The position numbers and the translations under genes are program-made. A stretch of DNA of 42,236 bases, taken from positions 1-42,236 of the forward strand of contig JANJVS010000008.1 in assembly GCA_024709955.1 (NCBI GenBank), given 5' to 3'. Positions 1 through 9,315 of this stretch are shown here, in pieces (the stretch's first letter is position 1; each line of letters begins with the position of its first letter). Source of the stretch: Rhodocyclaceae bacterium. Its GTDB lineage: Bacteria; Pseudomonadota; Gammaproteobacteria; Burkholderiales; Rhodocyclaceae. The notes below the pieces were generated by a model that had not been told where the DNA came from, made no database searches, and saw only the letters and a program-made list of their open reading frames with translations.

Positions 1-141
1 CGCGGTCAGCGCGAAGGTGCGCAATCCCGCCTTGGCGGCCGGGTTGCGCTCGCGCTCCAGCCCCATCAGCAGGCCGATGGCCAGCGCCGCGAGGTAGCGC
101 GGCAGGAATTCGAGTTCTTCGGGCAGCAGGTCGGGGATCAC
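1..141 (-). CDS. MgtC/DUF4010-like membrane protein, N-terminal fragment (continues off the left edge)
   Basis: Minus-strand frame reads (V/M)IPDLLPEELEFLPRYLAALAIGLLMGLERERNPAAKAGLRTFALTA; the GTG start overlaps the recJ stop (GTGA). Confidence 0.55.
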   Translation of the reverse strand, partial: MIPDLLPEELEFLPRYLAALAIGLLMGLERERNPAAKAGLRTFALTA

Positions 142-1832
142 GACAGGAATTCCCAGTATTGGAGCTTCAACTGGATGGATAGCCGGCCGTTGAATTCGTT
201 GAGCATGGGGGCGTACACGCCGACGAAACGGGCGGGCAGCGGCTCGTTGTGGAAGAAGGCCATGGCTTCAAAGCGCATGTCCTTGAGAGCCACGTCCAGC
301 TTGAGATGCTTCTCGCCGACCACGCGCTGGTTCAGCACGGCGAATTCGCCCTGGAACAGCGGTGCCGGGAAGCCCTGTCCCCATACGGCGTTCTCCATGG
401 TCCTCACCAGATCGAAATCGAGTTCGCCGGGGGCGAGTTCGCCGTCGGTCTCGATGGTTTCCTCGAGGTCGGCAGGGGACAGCCACTCGCGCGCCAGGGC
501 CTCGAATGCCGCCTGGAATTCGGCGAATCCTTCCTCCCGGATCGACAGTCCCGCCGCCATGGCATGGCCGCCAAACTTGAGGATGAGGCCGGGGTGCTTG
601 CGGTCGATCCAGTCGAGCGCATCGCGCAGGTGCAGCGCGGGAATGGAGCGGCCCGAGCCCTTGAGTTCGCCGTCGCTGCCGGGTGCGAAGGCGAACACCG
701 GTCGATGGTATTTTTCCTTCAGGCGCGAGGCGAGGATGCCGATCACGCCGGCGTGCCATTCCTGATGGTAAATGGCGAGGCCGTGCTTGCCCGCGCAGTC
801 CACTTCTTCCAGCAGGGCCAGCGCCTGCTCCTTCATGCCGGATTCGATGTCCTTGCGCGACTGGTTGATCTCGTGCAGCCGCTGCGCCAGCGGCAGCGCG
901 GTTTCAAGATCCGGCGCCAGCAGGCATTCGATGCCGAGGCGCATGTCCTCCAGCCGCCCGGCGGCGTTGAGGCGCGGCCCGAGCATGAAGCCGAGGTCGA
1001 ACACGCTGGCTTTTTCCATGCGGCGCCCGGCCACCTGCATCAATGCCTGGATGCCGGGCGAGGCGAGGCCGGCGCGCATGCGCTGCAGGCCCTGGTTGAC
1101 GAGGATGCGGTTGTTGGCGTCGAGCTTGACCACGTCGGCGACCGTGCCCAGCGCGACGCGGTCGAGCAGCACGCGCAGGTCGGGCTCGGGCTTGCCGTCG
1201 AAGGCGCCGCGGTTGCGCAGTTCCGCGCGCAAGGCGAGCAATAGGTAAAACATCACGCCGACACCGGCCAGGTTCTTGCTCGGGAACGGGCAGCCCGGCT
1301 GGTTGGGGTTGACGATGCCGGCCGCTTCGGGGAGCGCGTCGCCCGGCAGGTGATGGTCGGTGACGTAGACCGGGATGCCCAGTTCGTTGGCCGCATTCAC
1401 GCCGTCGATGGCGGCGATGCCGTTGTCCACGGTGATGAGCGCATCGGGCTCGAGGCGCGCAGCTTCTTCGACGATGGCAGGCGAGAGTCCGTAGCCGTGC
1501 ACGGCGCGGTTGGGCACGAGGTAATCCACCTGGGCGCCGAGCATGCGCAAACCCTGCACGCCGACCGCGCAGGCGGTGGCGCCGTCGGCATCGTAGTCGG
1601 CGACGATGAGGAAACGCGCGCCGGCTTCGATGCCGTCCGCGAGTTCGGCGGCCATGTCGTGGATGCCTTTCATGGATGCGAAGGGCAGCAGGCCGGCGAG
1701 CCTGGGCTGCAGCTCGACCGCATCGGCGACCCTGCGGGCGGCATACAGGCGCGACAGCAGCGGCGGAACGCCGGCGCCGGAAAGGCTTTCGTAGGCATTG
1801 AGGTCGATTTCGCGTTTCAGTATCCTGGGCAT
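138..1832 (-). CDS. recJ: Single-stranded-DNA-specific exonuclease RecJ
   Basis: 564 aa ORF with DHH-family motifs (VADYDADGATA, TVDNGIAA, VTDHHLPGD, GRLEDMRLGIECLL, FGGHAMAAGLSI). Confidence 0.97.
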   Translation of the reverse strand: MPRILKREIDLNAYESLSGAGVPPLLSRLYAARRVADAVELQPRLAGLLPFASMKGIHDMAAELADGIEAGARFLIVADYDADGATACAVGVQGLRMLGAQVDYLVPNRAVHGYGLSPAIVEEAARLEPDALITVDNGIAAIDGVNAANELGIPVYVTDHHLPGDALPEAAGIVNPNQPGCPFPSKNLAGVGVMFYLLLALRAELRNRGAFDGKPEPDLRVLLDRVALGTVADVVKLDANNRILVNQGLQRMRAGLASPGIQALMQVAGRRMEKASVFDLGFMLGPRLNAAGRLEDMRLGIECLLAPDLETALPLAQRLHEINQSRKDIESGMKEQALALLEEVDCAGKHGLAIYHQEWHAGVIGILASRLKEKYHRPVFAFAPGSDGELKGSGRSIPALHLRDALDWIDRKHPGLILKFGGHAMAAGLSIREEGFAEFQAAFEALAREWLSPADLEETIETDGELAPGELDFDLVRTMENAVWGQGFPAPLFQGEFAVLNQRVVGEKHLKLDVALKDMRFEAMAFFHNEPLPARFVGVYAPMLNEFNGRLSIQLKLQYWEFLS

Positions 1833-1860
1833 GGCGGCCTGTTCAAATCAAAAAGCATTT

Positions 1861-1974
1861 AAACCACGGGGGACACGGGGAAAAAGCGTGCAAATTTGAT
1901 GAAGTGTTTCTTGCGTGGAATGTCACAGTGCGATCAGGTACGACATCGAGTTTGCCCCGTGTTCCCCGTGGTGA
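1861..1974. repeat. REPIN-like intergenic element with inverted ends (copy 1, 3' side of glgA)
   Basis: Left end AAACCACGGGGGACACGGGG (1861-1880); inverted right end CCCCGTGTTCCCCGTGGT (1955-1972). Confidence 0.7.
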
Positions 1975-1988
1975 ACTGATTTCATTGC

Positions 1989-3434
1989 TCAAGCCCGGCA
2001 AATCTTTTTGTACACGCCGAGATACTGGTGCGCGCTTTTTGTCCAGCCGAAATCACGCGTCATGCCGTTGCGCATGAGCTTTTGCCATGCGTGCTTGTGG
2101 CGATAGAGCACCATGGCCCGGTTGACCGCATCGACCAGGGATGCGGCGTCGAGCCGGTCGAGCACGAAGCCGGTGGCCATCCCGCTGGCAAGGCTTGCCA
2201 GGCTGGCGTGGCTGACGGTGTCGGCCAGGCCGCCGACCTTGTGCACGACCGGCGGCGTGCCGTAGCGCTGGCTGTACATCTGGTTGAGTCCGCAAGGCTC
2301 GAAGCGCGAAGGCATGAGGAAAATGTCGGCGCCGGCCTCGATGCGGTGGCCGAGCCCTTCGTTGTAGCCGATTTTCAGGGCGATCCTGCCGGGATGGGCG
2401 GCGGCCAGGTCGCGCCATGCATTTTCCAGTTTGGCTTCGCCGCTGCCCAGCACGGCGAACTGCGCGCCCAGCTTCAGCAGCTGCGGCATCGCCTCGATAA
2501 CCACGTCCGAGCCTTTTTGCTGTGTCAATCTCGACACCATGCCCAGCAGCGGCGCCTTGGCATCCGGCTGCAGTCCCAGTTCATCCTGCAGCGCGCGCTT
2601 GTTGAGCGCTTTGCCGGCAAGATTGTCGGCGGAATAGGGGGCGGCCAGATGGGGGTCGGCAGCCGGATTCCACTCGCGCATGTCGATGCCGTTGAGGATG
2701 CCGGTGAGATCCTTGCCGCGCGTGGCGAGCAGTCCCTGCATGCCCATGCCGAAGGCCTCGGTCTGGATTTCGCCGGCGTAGGTCGGGCTCACGGTGGTGA
2801 GGTGGTTGGCGTAATACAGGCCGGCCTTGAGGAAGGAAAGCTTGCCGTAATACTCCATGCCGTCGATGGAAAAGCTTTCCGGCGGCAGCCCGAGTTTTTT
2901 CAAGTCTTCCGGCGGGAAAATGCCCTGATAGGCGAGGTTGTGCACGGTAAAGACCGTCGGTGTCGGTTTCGCGCCCTCGAAATGCAGGTAGGCGGGGGCG
3001 AGGCCGATTTGCCAGTCGTTGCAGTGCAGCACGTCGGGGCGAAAATCCAGCGGGGATTTCGGGCCTGCAAGCCAGGCCGCAAATTGCGACAGCAGGCCGA
3101 AACGCATTGCATTGTCGGGCCAGTCGCGGCCTGTTTCGTCCTGATACAGGCCTTCGCGTTCGAAGTAGCTCTTGTGTTCGATGAGGTAGACGGGTACGCC
3201 GTTGCCCGGGAACATGCCGCGCAGCAGCGAAGCCTCGCCATGTTCAGGCAGCCTGATGCGGAATACCCGTGACAGGTTCTGGGCCTTTTCCAGTGCGGAC
3301 GGATAGGCAGGCATCAGCACCCGCGCATCGACGCCGATCTCCTGCAGGGCGGCAGGCAGCGCGCCGCTGACGTCGGCCAGCCCGCCGGTCTTGGCGAGCG
3401 GATGCGCTTCGGAGGTGGCGAACAGGACTTTCAT
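1989..3434 (-). CDS. glgA: Glycogen (starch) synthase
   Basis: 481 aa; MKVLFATSEAHPLAKTGGLADVSGALP N-terminus and PSRFEPCGLNQMYSQRYGTPPVV motif typical of GT5 GlgA. Confidence 0.97.
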   Translation of the reverse strand: MKVLFATSEAHPLAKTGGLADVSGALPAALQEIGVDARVLMPAYPSALEKAQNLSRVFRIRLPEHGEASLLRGMFPGNGVPVYLIEHKSYFEREGLYQDETGRDWPDNAMRFGLLSQFAAWLAGPKSPLDFRPDVLHCNDWQIGLAPAYLHFEGAKPTPTVFTVHNLAYQGIFPPEDLKKLGLPPESFSIDGMEYYGKLSFLKAGLYYANHLTTVSPTYAGEIQTEAFGMGMQGLLATRGKDLTGILNGIDMREWNPAADPHLAAPYSADNLAGKALNKRALQDELGLQPDAKAPLLGMVSRLTQQKGSDVVIEAMPQLLKLGAQFAVLGSGEAKLENAWRDLAAAHPGRIALKIGYNEGLGHRIEAGADIFLMPSRFEPCGLNQMYSQRYGTPPVVHKVGGLADTVSHASLASLASGMATGFVLDRLDAASLVDAVNRAMVLYRHKHAWQKLMRNGMTRDFGWTKSAHQYLGVYKKICRA

Positions 3435-3492
3435 TCGGATCGCAAGGAATAAATGCGGAGTATAACGGTCGAGGAGTCGGAATACTCATTTG

Positions 3493-3614
3493 AAACCATG
3501 GGGCGCGCGGGGAACACGGGGAATTTCAATTCGCGGGAACAGTTCGCCCTGCTGCAGCGGAGAAGCCCCGGAATTCTTCCTTGGCGTATTGTTCTCCCCG
3601 TGTCCCCCGTGGTT
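3493..3614. repeat. REPIN-like intergenic element (copy 2, 5' side of glgA)
   Basis: AAACCATGGGGCGCGCGGGGAACACGGGG (3493-3521) and inverted CCCCGTGTCCCCCGTGGTT (3596-3614); same ends as copy 1 but unrelated interior. Confidence 0.7.
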
Positions 3615-3726
3615 GAAGATTTTGGGTTGGTCAGACCTGTCTGCCGACAGCAAGTCTGTTTTTTGCTTGGAATGCTCTGGGCGCAACATGCCTGGGCTAT
3701 GCTGTCGGAATAAATTGGAGACGGAC

Positions 3727-4644
3727 ATGCAGGAAATCGGACTCATTGGACTGGGGCGCATGGGCGCCAACATGGCGCGGCGGCTTTCCCGCGCGGGGCT
3801 GAAACTGGCGGTCTGCAACCGCACCGCCGAAGTCGCGCACACTCTGGCTGCGGAAGAAGCCAATCTGCGCGCGGTCGAAAGCTACGAAGCCCTGGTCGAC
3901 AGCCTGCCGGCGCCGCGCATCGTGTGGCTGATGCTGCCGGCTGGCGAAGCGACGGAGACCGCGCTGCAGGCGCTTTTCGGACTGCTGTCGCCGGGCGACC
4001 TGCTGGTCGACGGCGCCAATGCCTATTACCAGGACAGCATGCGCCATGCCGAGGATCTGGCGGCAAAAGGCGTCGAATTCGTCGATGCCGGCGTCTCGGG
4101 CGGGGTCTGGGGGCTGGACAACGGCTATGCACTGATGCTGGGCGGTGCGCCCCAATCGGTGGCGCGCCTCAGGCCGCTGATCGAGGCGCTGGCGCCGGCG
4201 CCGGACAAGGGCTGGGTGCATTGCGGGCCGGCGGGCTCGGGGCATTTCGCCAAGATGGTCCACAACGGCATCGAGTACGGCATGATGCAGGCGCTGGCCG
4301 AGGGCCTCGCGCTGATGAAATCCAAGACCGAGTTCGATTTCGATCTGGCCGAAGTCTCCGAAGCCTGGCGCCACGGCAGCGTGGTGCGCTCCTGGCTGCT
4401 CGACCTCACGGCCGAGGTGCTGAAGCAGGACCAGGACCTTGAGAAAATCCAGCCTTATGTCGCCGATTCCGGCGAGGGCCGCTGGACGGCGCTGGAGGCC
4501 ATCAACCAGAAGGTGCCGGCGCCGGTGATGTCGCTCGCCCTGATGATGCGCTACGCCAGCCAGGGCAACAACGACTATCCGGCGAAGCTGCTGGCCATGA
4601 TGCGCAACGCCTTCGGCGGTCACAAGGTTGAACCTGCCAAATGA
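3727..4644 (+). CDS. gnd: 6-phosphogluconate dehydrogenase (decarboxylating)
   Basis: MQEIGLIGLGRMGANMARRLSRAG Rossmann motif and DAGVSGGVWGLDNGYALMLGG; start placed at ATG 3727; ATGA overlap with zwf. Confidence 0.92.
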   Translation: MQEIGLIGLGRMGANMARRLSRAGLKLAVCNRTAEVAHTLAAEEANLRAVESYEALVDSLPAPRIVWLMLPAGEATETALQALFGLLSPGDLLVDGANAYYQDSMRHAEDLAAKGVEFVDAGVSGGVWGLDNGYALMLGGAPQSVARLRPLIEALAPAPDKGWVHCGPAGSGHFAKMVHNGIEYGMMQALAEGLALMKSKTEFDFDLAEVSEAWRHGSVVRSWLLDLTAEVLKQDQDLEKIQPYVADSGEGRWTALEAINQKVPAPVMSLALMMRYASQGNNDYPAKLLAMMRNAFGGHKVEPAK

Positions 4645-6122
4645 GCGACGCCCTCGATACCCCCTGCGCGCTGGTCATTTTCGGCGCGACCGGCAACCTC
4701 GCCAGCCTGAAACTGCTGCCGGCGCTGTTTCACCTGGAACAGGCCGGCCGGCTGCCCGACCATCTTTCCATCATCGCCTTCTCGCGCCGCGAGTGGGGCG
4801 ATGCGGAATGGCGCGTGCACCTGCTCGAAGTGCTGCGCGACCGCATCAGCGAACAATGCCCCGAGTCCACCTGCGAACATTTCCTGTCGCGCTTCAGTTA
4901 TGTGCAGGGCGAATTCCAGGACCCGGCGGCCTATAACCGCCTGCTGGAAGCGCTGGCCCGGCCGCGCATGGGCGCCTGCTCAAACGTGGTGTTCTACCTG
5001 GCGATCAAGCCGGCGGAATATCCCGCCGTGATCAGGAACCTCGACGAAGCGGGACTCAACAAGCCTCGCGGCCTGCACCGCATCGTCGTGGAAAAGCCCT
5101 TTGGCGAGGACCTCGAGTCGGCGCAGGTGCTGAACCAGATGCTGCACAAGAGCTTCAACGAGGAACAGATCTTCCGCATCGACCACTACCAGGGCAAGGA
5201 GACGGTGCAGAACCTCTTGGTGTTCCGTTTCGCCAATACCCTGATCGAACCCTTGTGGAACCGCAATTTCATCGACCACGTGCAGATCACCGTGGCCGAA
5301 TCCATCGGCATCGGCAAACGCGCGGACTACTACGATCGCGCCGGCGCGCTCAGGGACATGCTGCAGAACCACATGATGCAGTTGCTGACCCTGGTGGCCA
5401 TGGAGCCGCCGCCCGCGCTGGAGCCGGATGCGTTGAGGGATGAAAAGGTCAAGGTGCTGCGCTCCATCCGGCCCATCACACGCAAGGCGGTTCATGCGCA
5501 TGCTTTCCGTGCCCAGTACGCGGCTGGCAGCGTCGACGGCCAGCCGGTGCCGGGCTATGCGCAGGAGGCCGGGGTGGAAAAAGGCTCGACCACGGAAACC
5601 TTCGTCGCCGCCAAGTTCTACATCGACAATTGGCGCTGGCGCGGGGTGCCGTTCTACCTGCGTACCGGCAAGCGCCTGAAGGAACAGCAGTCGATGATTG
5701 CTCTCAGGCTGCGGCACCCGCCCCAGCAACTGTTCCGTGAAACCCCGCTGGAAACGCTCGACCCCAACTGGATATTGCTGTCCATCCAGCCGCAGGAGTC
5801 CATGCACATGGAGCTTCACGTCAAGCAGCCGGGGCTGGACATGAACACGCGGCTTTTGCAGCTGCATGCGGGTTTCCGCTCCATGCACGAGCGCGTGCTC
5901 GACGCCTACGAGGCGCTGCTGCTCGACGTGATCGAGGGCGACCGCACCCTGTTCATCCGCTTCGACGAAGTGGAATGGGCCTGGCGCGTGGTCGACCCCA
6001 TCCTCAAGTACTGGGCGCAGGAGCGCGAATTCATCCATGCCTACCCGGCGGGCAGCTGGGGGCCGCAGGAGGCCAACCGCTTGTTCGACGCGGAGGATCA
6101 GGAGTGGCGAAACAGTTTGTAG
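4641..6122 (+). CDS. zwf: Glucose-6-phosphate 1-dehydrogenase
   Basis: 493 aa; FGATGNLASLKLLPALF, RIDHYQGKETVQNLLVFRFAN, VPFYLRTGKRL. Confidence 0.98.
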   Translation: MSDALDTPCALVIFGATGNLASLKLLPALFHLEQAGRLPDHLSIIAFSRREWGDAEWRVHLLEVLRDRISEQCPESTCEHFLSRFSYVQGEFQDPAAYNRLLEALARPRMGACSNVVFYLAIKPAEYPAVIRNLDEAGLNKPRGLHRIVVEKPFGEDLESAQVLNQMLHKSFNEEQIFRIDHYQGKETVQNLLVFRFANTLIEPLWNRNFIDHVQITVAESIGIGKRADYYDRAGALRDMLQNHMMQLLTLVAMEPPPALEPDALRDEKVKVLRSIRPITRKAVHAHAFRAQYAAGSVDGQPVPGYAQEAGVEKGSTTETFVAAKFYIDNWRWRGVPFYLRTGKRLKEQQSMIALRLRHPPQQLFRETPLETLDPNWILLSIQPQESMHMELHVKQPGLDMNTRLLQLHAGFRSMHERVLDAYEALLLDVIEGDRTLFIRFDEVEWAWRVVDPILKYWAQEREFIHAYPAGSWGPQEANRLFDAEDQEWRNSL

Positions 6123-7900
6123 CCTGGTTGTGTCTGTTGTTCTCCCTGGGGATGGCGCAAGCTGAATCAGCCAAGCTGGAAAACCAGCTCGCAAACCATC
6201 CCTCGCCCTATCTCGCCCTGCACGGCACCGACCCCGTGGCCTGGCAGGAGTGGAATGCCGACACCGTGGCGCGCGCCAGGCGCGAGAACAAGCTGCTGTT
6301 CGTGTCGGTCGGCTACTATGCCTGCCACTGGTGCCATGTCATGCAGCGCGAGTCCTACAAGAACAGGGAAATCGCCGAGTTGCTGAACCGCGATTTCATT
6401 CCGGTCAAGGTGGATCGCGAACTCAACACCGGGCTGGACGATGCGCTGCAGGAATTTTCCGCAAGGCTCACGAAGGTTTCCGGCTGGCCGCTCAATGCCT
6501 TCGTGACGCCCGAGGGCTACCCCGCCTATGTGCTGCTGTACGCGCCGCCGGACGACTTCAGGAAAGCGTCGACTCGCCTGGCCGAACGCTGGAAAACCGA
6601 CAGCGCAGGGGTGAAGAAGCTGGCGCAGGAAGCCAGTCCGCCGCCAGGCAAGCAAGAGCTGCAGCGACAGACCTTGAATGCAGTCCAGCTCGCGCGCTGG
6701 GAAAGCGCTTTTATGCGACAGCTGCGCGCGGAAGAAGATGAATTGCGCGGCGGCTTCGGCGAGGTCGGCAAGTTTCCCATGGTGCCGCAATTGTCCCTGG
6801 CGCTTGAATTGCAGGCCGCCAAACCGGAGGCGAAGCTGGAAAGCTTTTTGCGGCTGACTCTCGACCAGATGGCCGCACGCGGGCTGATGGATCACGTCAA
6901 CGGCGGCTTCTTCCGCTACACCACCGATCCCGGCTGGGAAACCCCGCATTTCGAAAAAATGCTCTACGACAATGCCCAACTGGCGCAGCTTTACCTGCGC
7001 GCGGCACGGGTGCTGAAGGAACCGCGCTATCGCAGCGTGGCGCTCTCCGCGGTCGATTTCATGCTCGATACGCTGGCCGCTCCCGGTGGCGGTTTTTACG
7101 CCAGCACCTCGGCCGTGGACGAGGCGGGCAGGGAAGGGGCCTATTACCTGTGGGGCAGGGATGAACTCAAACGCCTGCTGAACGACGCCGAATTCGCCGC
7201 CGCGCGCCGCGTCTGGAAACTGGATGCGGCGGCACCCTTCGACCTCGGCTACCTGCCGGCCGAATGGGTCGCGCCGACCAGGGCCGAGGCGCCGCTACTG
7301 CAGTCGGCCGCCGCCAGGCTCAAACAGGCACGCAGGAACCGGCCCTTGCCCAGGGACGACAAGCGCAACGCCGGTTTGAACGGGCTGGCGCTGTCGGCGC
7401 TGGCTGTCGCCATGCGTGCCGAGCCGCGCTACCGCAAGGCTGCGGCCGATACCTATTGCTTCTTGCGCACGCAGATGATGGGCGCCGACGGCCTCTACAA
7501 GTCCATGGCCAAGGGCAAGAAGATTTCGGGCGCCGAACTGGAAGACTACGCCTTCGTGGCGAGGGGGCTGCTGGATTATGCCGAGGCGGCCGGTGTCGAA
7601 GCGGCGCGCAAGGATGCGCTGAAACTGGCGCTGTCGGCATGGAAACAGTTTGCCGACACGCAGGGATGGCGCCGGGAGAAACAGGCGCTGCTGGCGACCG
7701 TGCGCTCGGAGCCGGCACTGGCCGACGGCCCGGTGGCTTCGCCGTCGGCCGTGCTGATCCGGACCACCTTGAGATTGGGCGATCCGGCCCTGGTCGCCCG
7801 CGCGCGCGACGCCCTGCAATGGTATTCGCCGGCGATGGGCAACGACCCGTTCAGCTATCCCACGCAAATTCTTGCCTATCGGCAAATGGTGAATAAGTGA
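6104..7900 (+). CDS. Thioredoxin-domain (DUF255, YyaL/SSP411-like) exported protein
   Basis: GTG start at 6104 with signal peptide VAKQFVAWLCLLFSLGMAQA; NPVAWQEW-like region and YYACHWCHVMQRESY motif; overlaps the zwf 3' end. Confidence 0.9.
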   Translation: MAKQFVAWLCLLFSLGMAQAESAKLENQLANHPSPYLALHGTDPVAWQEWNADTVARARRENKLLFVSVGYYACHWCHVMQRESYKNREIAELLNRDFIPVKVDRELNTGLDDALQEFSARLTKVSGWPLNAFVTPEGYPAYVLLYAPPDDFRKASTRLAERWKTDSAGVKKLAQEASPPPGKQELQRQTLNAVQLARWESAFMRQLRAEEDELRGGFGEVGKFPMVPQLSLALELQAAKPEAKLESFLRLTLDQMAARGLMDHVNGGFFRYTTDPGWETPHFEKMLYDNAQLAQLYLRAARVLKEPRYRSVALSAVDFMLDTLAAPGGGFYASTSAVDEAGREGAYYLWGRDELKRLLNDAEFAAARRVWKLDAAAPFDLGYLPAEWVAPTRAEAPLLQSAAARLKQARRNRPLPRDDKRNAGLNGLALSALAVAMRAEPRYRKAAADTYCFLRTQMMGADGLYKSMAKGKKISGAELEDYAFVARGLLDYAEAAGVEAARKDALKLALSAWKQFADTQGWRREKQALLATVRSEPALADGPVASPSAVLIRTTLRLGDPALVARARDALQWYSPAMGNDPFSYPTQILAYRQMVNK

Positions 7901-8006
7901 AGGGTGAAGGGTTTACCCTTCCCCCTTGAGCGCCGCAGGCGCGGTCCCTTCCCCCTTCACATCATTCCCCTTGAGCGCCGCAGGCGCGGTCCCTTCCCCC
8001 TTCACT
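7896..8006. repeat. TIR-bounded intergenic element containing two 39-bp direct repeats
   Basis: CCCCTTGAGCGCCGCAGGCGCGGTCCCTTCCCCCTTCAC at 7922-7960 and 7967-8005 (45-bp period); ends AGTGAAGGGTGAAGGG (7896-7911) and CCCTTCCCCCTTCACT (7991-8006) are inverted with 15/16 identity. Confidence 0.85.
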
Positions 8007-9190
8007 CAATTGGCGTTCTCTTCCGACTGCAGGGCCAGCTGCGGCGGGCGGCGGGCGACTTTCACGTCGAACTCCAGGCTGTTGTTCTTGCGCGCGACCG
8101 ACAGCCTGGCGGTTTCGCCCGGTTTCAGCACCGCGATCAGGTTGAGCAGGGAAGAGGAATCCGACACCGGCTTGCCGTCGACCGCCACCAGCACATCGCC
8201 GGGCTTCACGCCGGCGCGATCGGCCGGGCCGCTTTTCAGCACACCGGCGATCAGCGCGCCTTCACCGGTTTTCAGGTCGAAGGACTCCATCAGTTCGGGC
8301 GACAGGTCCTGCACCTCGATGCCCACCCAGCCGCGGGTCACGCTGCCTTCGCGGACGATCTGTTCCATCACCTGCCTGGCCAGGCTCACCGGAATGGCGA
8401 AGCCGATGCCCTGCGAACCGCCGGTACGCGAATAGATCGCGCTGTTGATGCCGACCAGGTTGCCGGCGGCGTCCACCAGCGCGCCGCCGGAGTTGCCCGG
8501 GTTGATGGCGGCGTCCGTCTGGATGAAATTCTCGAAGGTATTGATGCCCAGGTGCGAGCGCCCCAGCGCGCTGACAATGCCGAGGGTCACGGTTTGTCCC
8601 ACGCCGAAGGGGTTGCCGATGGCCAGCACCCAGTCGCCCACGCGCAGGTTGTCGGACTGGCCGAAGGTGATGGCGGGCAGCTTGTCGGCATCGATCTTCA
8701 ATACCGCCAGATCGGTTTCCGGATCCGTGCCGACCACCTTGGCGGGCAATGTGCGGCCATTGGACATGGCAATCTGGATTTCGTCCGCACCATCGATAAC
8801 GTGATGATTGGTCAGGATGTAGCCGTTGGCACTGACGATCACGCCCGAGCCCAGGTTGGAAACTTCCTTGGGACGCGGATCGAAACGGTCACCGAAGAAG
8901 TGGCGGAACACCGGATCATCCATGAGCGGGCTGCGCAGGCCGCGCACCTGTTTCTTGGTGAAGACGTTGACCACCGCCGGGGTGGCGTGTCTGGCCGCTT
9001 CGGCGAAGGAGTCGGTCGAGCCCGAGGCCGTCCGTCCTTCGACCTGGCGTATGGTGAGGCCGTCGGTGGTCAGGCTCGTCTGCCAGCGCAGCAGGTCGGG
9101 CTTGAGCAGAAGCAGGACGAACAGCACGGCCAAAGCGATGGTGACAGTCTGGGCGAACAGCAGCCAGTATTTGCGCATAAGTTCCTGCAA
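8006..9190 (-). CDS. HtrA/DegS-type periplasmic serine protease (trypsin-like plus one PDZ)
   Basis: N-terminal TM; catalytic TNHHVIDGAD, DLAVLKID, TDAAINPGNSGGALVDAAGNLVGIN; C-terminal PDZ (GVKPGDVLVAVDGKPV). Confidence 0.93.
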   Translation of the reverse strand: MQELMRKYWLLFAQTVTIALAVLFVLLLLKPDLLRWQTSLTTDGLTIRQVEGRTASGSTDSFAEAARHATPAVVNVFTKKQVRGLRSPLMDDPVFRHFFGDRFDPRPKEVSNLGSGVIVSANGYILTNHHVIDGADEIQIAMSNGRTLPAKVVGTDPETDLAVLKIDADKLPAITFGQSDNLRVGDWVLAIGNPFGVGQTVTLGIVSALGRSHLGINTFENFIQTDAAINPGNSGGALVDAAGNLVGINSAIYSRTGGSQGIGFAIPVSLARQVMEQIVREGSVTRGWVGIEVQDLSPELMESFDLKTGEGALIAGVLKSGPADRAGVKPGDVLVAVDGKPVSDSSSLLNLIAVLKPGETARLSVARKNNSLEFDVKVARRPPQLALQSEENAN

Positions 9191-9315
9191 TTAAAGGAAA
9201 TAAGAAAATTATACCCTCCGCGAAGTGATAGAAATGGCGGGTCCATGCTTCCAGAGGGGACGCGAAATTAGTTAGAATAGCGAAATTTTGTAACCTACCT
9301 AGATCGGGTTAACTG

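Noticed and set aside
3640-3726. N-terminal extension of gnd in the supplied ORF (3490-3726)
   Set aside because: The extension translates repeat element copy 2; the Rossmann N-terminus MQEIGLIGLGRMG begins at 3727.
7922-8005. Possible CRISPR-like array
   Set aside because: Only two 39-bp copies separated by 6 bp, no variable spacers and no cas genes; fits an intergenic repeat element.
7904-9271. 455-aa plus-strand ORF opposite the HtrA-type protease, with a repetitive N-terminus (PLERRRRGPFPLH twice)
   Set aside because: The repeat is the translation of the 39-bp intergenic direct repeat; the rest is antisense to a conserved protease.
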